NCBI RefSeq assembly: GCF_024267655.1
Contig: NZ_CP100595.1
Span: forward strand, 124,001-188,000
Source of the DNA: Arcobacter roscoffensis
GTDB lineage: Bacteria; Campylobacterota; Campylobacteria; Campylobacterales; Arcobacteraceae
Direction of reading: 5' to 3'
Length of the DNA: 64,000 nucleotides
Shown: positions 62,525 through 64,000 of the stretch, in pieces
How the letters are laid out: each line of letters starts with the position of its first letter
How positions within the stretch are numbered: the stretch's first letter is position 1
Position numbers and translations under genes: made by a program
The notes under the pieces: model-generated
The model's input: only the letters and a program-made list of their open reading frames with translations
Database searches by the model: none
What the model was told of the DNA's origin: nothing

Positions 62525-63649
62525 ATGCAAAAAGTTTGGATTTACTTAGAAAACGGAACATTTTTAGAAGCAAAATCTTTTGGTGCAACTGGTACATCTG
62601 TTGGAGAAGTTGTATTTAATACATCACTTACAGGTTACCAAGAAATCATTACTGATCCATCATATGCAGGACAGTTTGTAACATTTACAATGCCAGAAAT
62701 TGGAAATGTTGGTGTAAATGAAGATGATATGGAAAGCAAAACAGCATACTGTAAAGGTGTATTAGTTAGAAATTATCATCACAAGTACTCAAATTATAGA
62801 GCTCAAGGTGACCTAGATTCACTTTTAAAAGAGCACAATGTTTTAGGTATTACTGCAATTGATACAAGATATTTAACAAAAATGTTAAGAGATGAAGGTG
62901 CAATGATGATGATTGCATCAACTGAAATATCTGATAAAGATGAGCTTGCTAAAAAACTAAGTGAAAGCCCAAGAATTGAAGATATTAACTATATTGAAGA
63001 AGTTTCTACAAAAGAGACATATATTCACAAAAGTGGTGCTTGGAATCATAATGAAAAAGCATACAACAAAGCTGTGATGAGCGATAAAAAAATCGTTGTT
63101 GTTGACTTTGGCGTAAAAAGAAATATCTTAAATGAATTAGTTCAATCAGGATTAGAAGTTGAAGTTGTTCCATCAACATTTAAAGCTGATGATTTAATAG
63201 CTAGATTTGAAGCAAAAGAAATCGGTGGTATTTTCTTATCAAATGGACCAGGTGATCCACTTACTTTAACAGAAGAGAAAAAAGAAGTGCAAAAACTAAT
63301 TGGTGCAGGTATTCCAATGTTTGCTATTTGTTTAGGACACCAGATGTTATCAATCGCTCATGGACACGATACATATAAATTACCATTTGGACAACATGGT
63401 GGAAATCACCCAGTTGCTAACCCTAAAACAATGATAGTAGAAATCACTGCACAAAACCACAACTACAATGTTCCAGAATCAATTGAGCAAATTGCTGAAA
63501 TTACTCACAAGAATTTATTTGATGGAACTATTGAAGGTGTAAAATACAAAAATAAAGATATCTTCTCAGTACAACATCACCCAGAAGCGTCTCCAGGGCC
63601 GCATGAGTCGAAATATATTTTCGACGAATTCGCAAAAATAGTGAAATAA
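62525..63649 (+). CDS. carA: Carbamoyl-phosphate synthase small subunit (glutaminase)
   Basis: Releases ammonia from glutamine for the large subunit to make carbamoyl phosphate for arginine and pyrimidines. The 374 residues start with the usual WIYLENGTFLEAKSFGATGT domain and end in a class I amidotransferase: FLSNGPGDPLTLTEEKKEV, catalytic Cys in FAICLGHQMLSIAHGHDTYK, and the His and Glu in SVQHHPEASPGPHESKYIF. Last gene of the aminotransferase-hisZ-purA-DUF507-carA run. carB is not in this window. Confidence 0.97.
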   Translation: MQKVWIYLENGTFLEAKSFGATGTSVGEVVFNTSLTGYQEIITDPSYAGQFVTFTMPEIGNVGVNEDDMESKTAYCKGVLVRNYHHKYSNYRAQGDLDSLLKEHNVLGITAIDTRYLTKMLRDEGAMMMIASTEISDKDELAKKLSESPRIEDINYIEEVSTKETYIHKSGAWNHNEKAYNKAVMSDKKIVVVDFGVKRNILNELVQSGLEVEVVPSTFKADDLIARFEAKEIGGIFLSNGPGDPLTLTEEKKEVQKLIGAGIPMFAICLGHQMLSIAHGHDTYKLPFGQHGGNHPVANPKTMIVEITAQNHNYNVPESIEQIAEITHKNLFDGTIEGVKYKNKDIFSVQHHPEASPGPHESKYIFDEFAKIVK

Positions 63650-63668
63650 TTCACTTTTTTTGCCGAAT

Positions 63669-63740
63669 TTCGGCGTTAAAATTTAAAATTCACTCGTCAC
63701 GTACTTAATGTACGCTCCTCATAAATTCCAAATTTCGCCT
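63669..63740. repeat. Long imperfect inverted repeat downstream of carA
   Basis: Centre CGTAC, loop TTAAT, GTACG (63700-63714), with further imperfect pairing outward between AAATTT blocks (about 63680 and 63730) and GGCG / CGCC (63671-63675 and 63736-63739). No coding frame of note. It may be a dispersed repeat, an RNA-stabilising 3' element or a processed structure. Outside it, TAGTGAAATAATTCACT (63639-63655) and CAGTGAACTCTTTCACT add more symmetry. Confidence 0.45.
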
Positions 63741-63845
63741 TGAACTTCAACAAAACAGTGAACTCTTTCACTATTTTAATTATAAATAAAAACTTTTTAA
63801 ATTTATTAGTATTAAATAGAAAATATATGTAGAAGTAAAAGCATT

Positions 63846-63877
63846 GCTAGCTAGTCTGATTTAGACTAACTAGCTTT
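63846..63877. terminator. Bidirectional terminator between carA and pgpA
   Basis: GCTAGCTAGTCT, loop GATTT, AGACTAACTAGC (one mismatch), then TTTTATT on the plus strand and AATGCTTTT on the minus strand. It stands immediately past the pgpA stop. Confidence 0.75.
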
Positions 63878-63879
63878 TA

Positions 63880-64000
63880 TTAGATAAACTGTGTAATTAA
63901 GTGATAAACTGCAGAGGCTGAGATACCTGCTGCTATTCCGGCGATTACATCGTCACCCATAACACCCCATCCACCTTTTACTTTTTCATCAATTCTTCCA
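63880..64000 (-). CDS. pgpA: Phosphatidylglycerophosphatase A, C-terminal part (partial)
   Basis: The last 39 codons on the minus strand read GRIDEKVKGGWGVMGDDVIA followed by GIAAGISASAVYHLITQFI and a TAA. The pattern KGGxGVMxDDVxAG is the conserved end of PgpA, which dephosphorylates phosphatidylglycerophosphate in phospholipid synthesis. The rest of the gene lies beyond the right edge. It converges on carA. Confidence 0.88.
   Translation of the reverse strand, partial: GRIDEKVKGGWGVMGDDVIAGIAAGISASAVYHLITQFI

Overview
The window is AT-rich chromosomal DNA that looks like Campylobacterota, most likely Arcobacteraceae. I base this on the gene families and gene order: homoserine dehydrogenase, aminotransferase, periplasmic protein, rlmB, rsmI, rpmE in one run, a UbiA/MqnP-type prenyltransferase, hisZ-purA-DUF507-carA, and a very large number of c-di-GMP and chemotaxis-type signalling proteins. 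No plasmid or chromosome origin and no CRISPR array is visible.

Layout. 1-9.7 kb is mostly housekeeping (MATE exporter, hom, aminotransferase, rlmB, rsmI, rpmE, miaA), interrupted by a soluble FIST-domain chemoreceptor. 9.7-13.6 kb holds envelope lipoproteins, an OmpA-type protein, the prenyltransferase and a diguanylate cyclase. At 13.67 kb lies tRNA-Arg(UCG). Immediately after it is a 5,977-bp integrated element (13,746-19,722) bounded by an 18-bp direct repeat of the tRNA 3' end. The element carries a tyrosine integrase, an excisionase-like protein, a rolling-circle type replication initiator, a small putative ssDNA-binding protein, a 413-residue protein of unknown function and two lipoproteins. 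Paired integrase arm-site-like repeats lie at both ends, and the tRNA's probable terminator is now stranded on the far side of the element.

19.7-32.3 kb is a signalling island: a PhnD-like binding protein paired with a hybrid histidine kinase, a CBS protein and an EAL protein on the minus strand. Divergent to these is a CheB-CheR fusion followed by PAS-GGDEF-EAL and a cobalamin-binding protein with the Wx9EH and ExHxxG signature of CarH-type B12 photoreceptors. 32.5-48.8 kb is a 14-gene plus-strand operon for an unusual type IV pilus or type II secretion related machine. It has a lipoprotein secretin, a GspF-like protein, a GspE-like ATPase, PilN/PilO-like and PilP-like parts, leaderless pilin-like proteins, and two very large RCC1-like beta-propeller proteins that share a C-terminal tail. 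This locus is the best candidate here for an undescribed system.

48.8-64 kb returns to metabolism: purT, a Bax-like glucosaminidase, dapF, coaE and a shrunken spermidine-synthase-like protein on the minus strand, purM on the plus strand, and a divergent GAPDH. A probable MarR regulon follows (yceI, extradiol dioxygenase and pirin), with a shared palindromic operator-like sequence upstream of both marR and yceI. Then come a LysE exporter, a histone H1-like protein and the aminotransferase-hisZ-purA-DUF507-carA operon. The window opens with the tail of a Sel1-like protein and closes with the tail of pgpA.

All functional calls are from reading motifs by eye. No database search or structure prediction was run.
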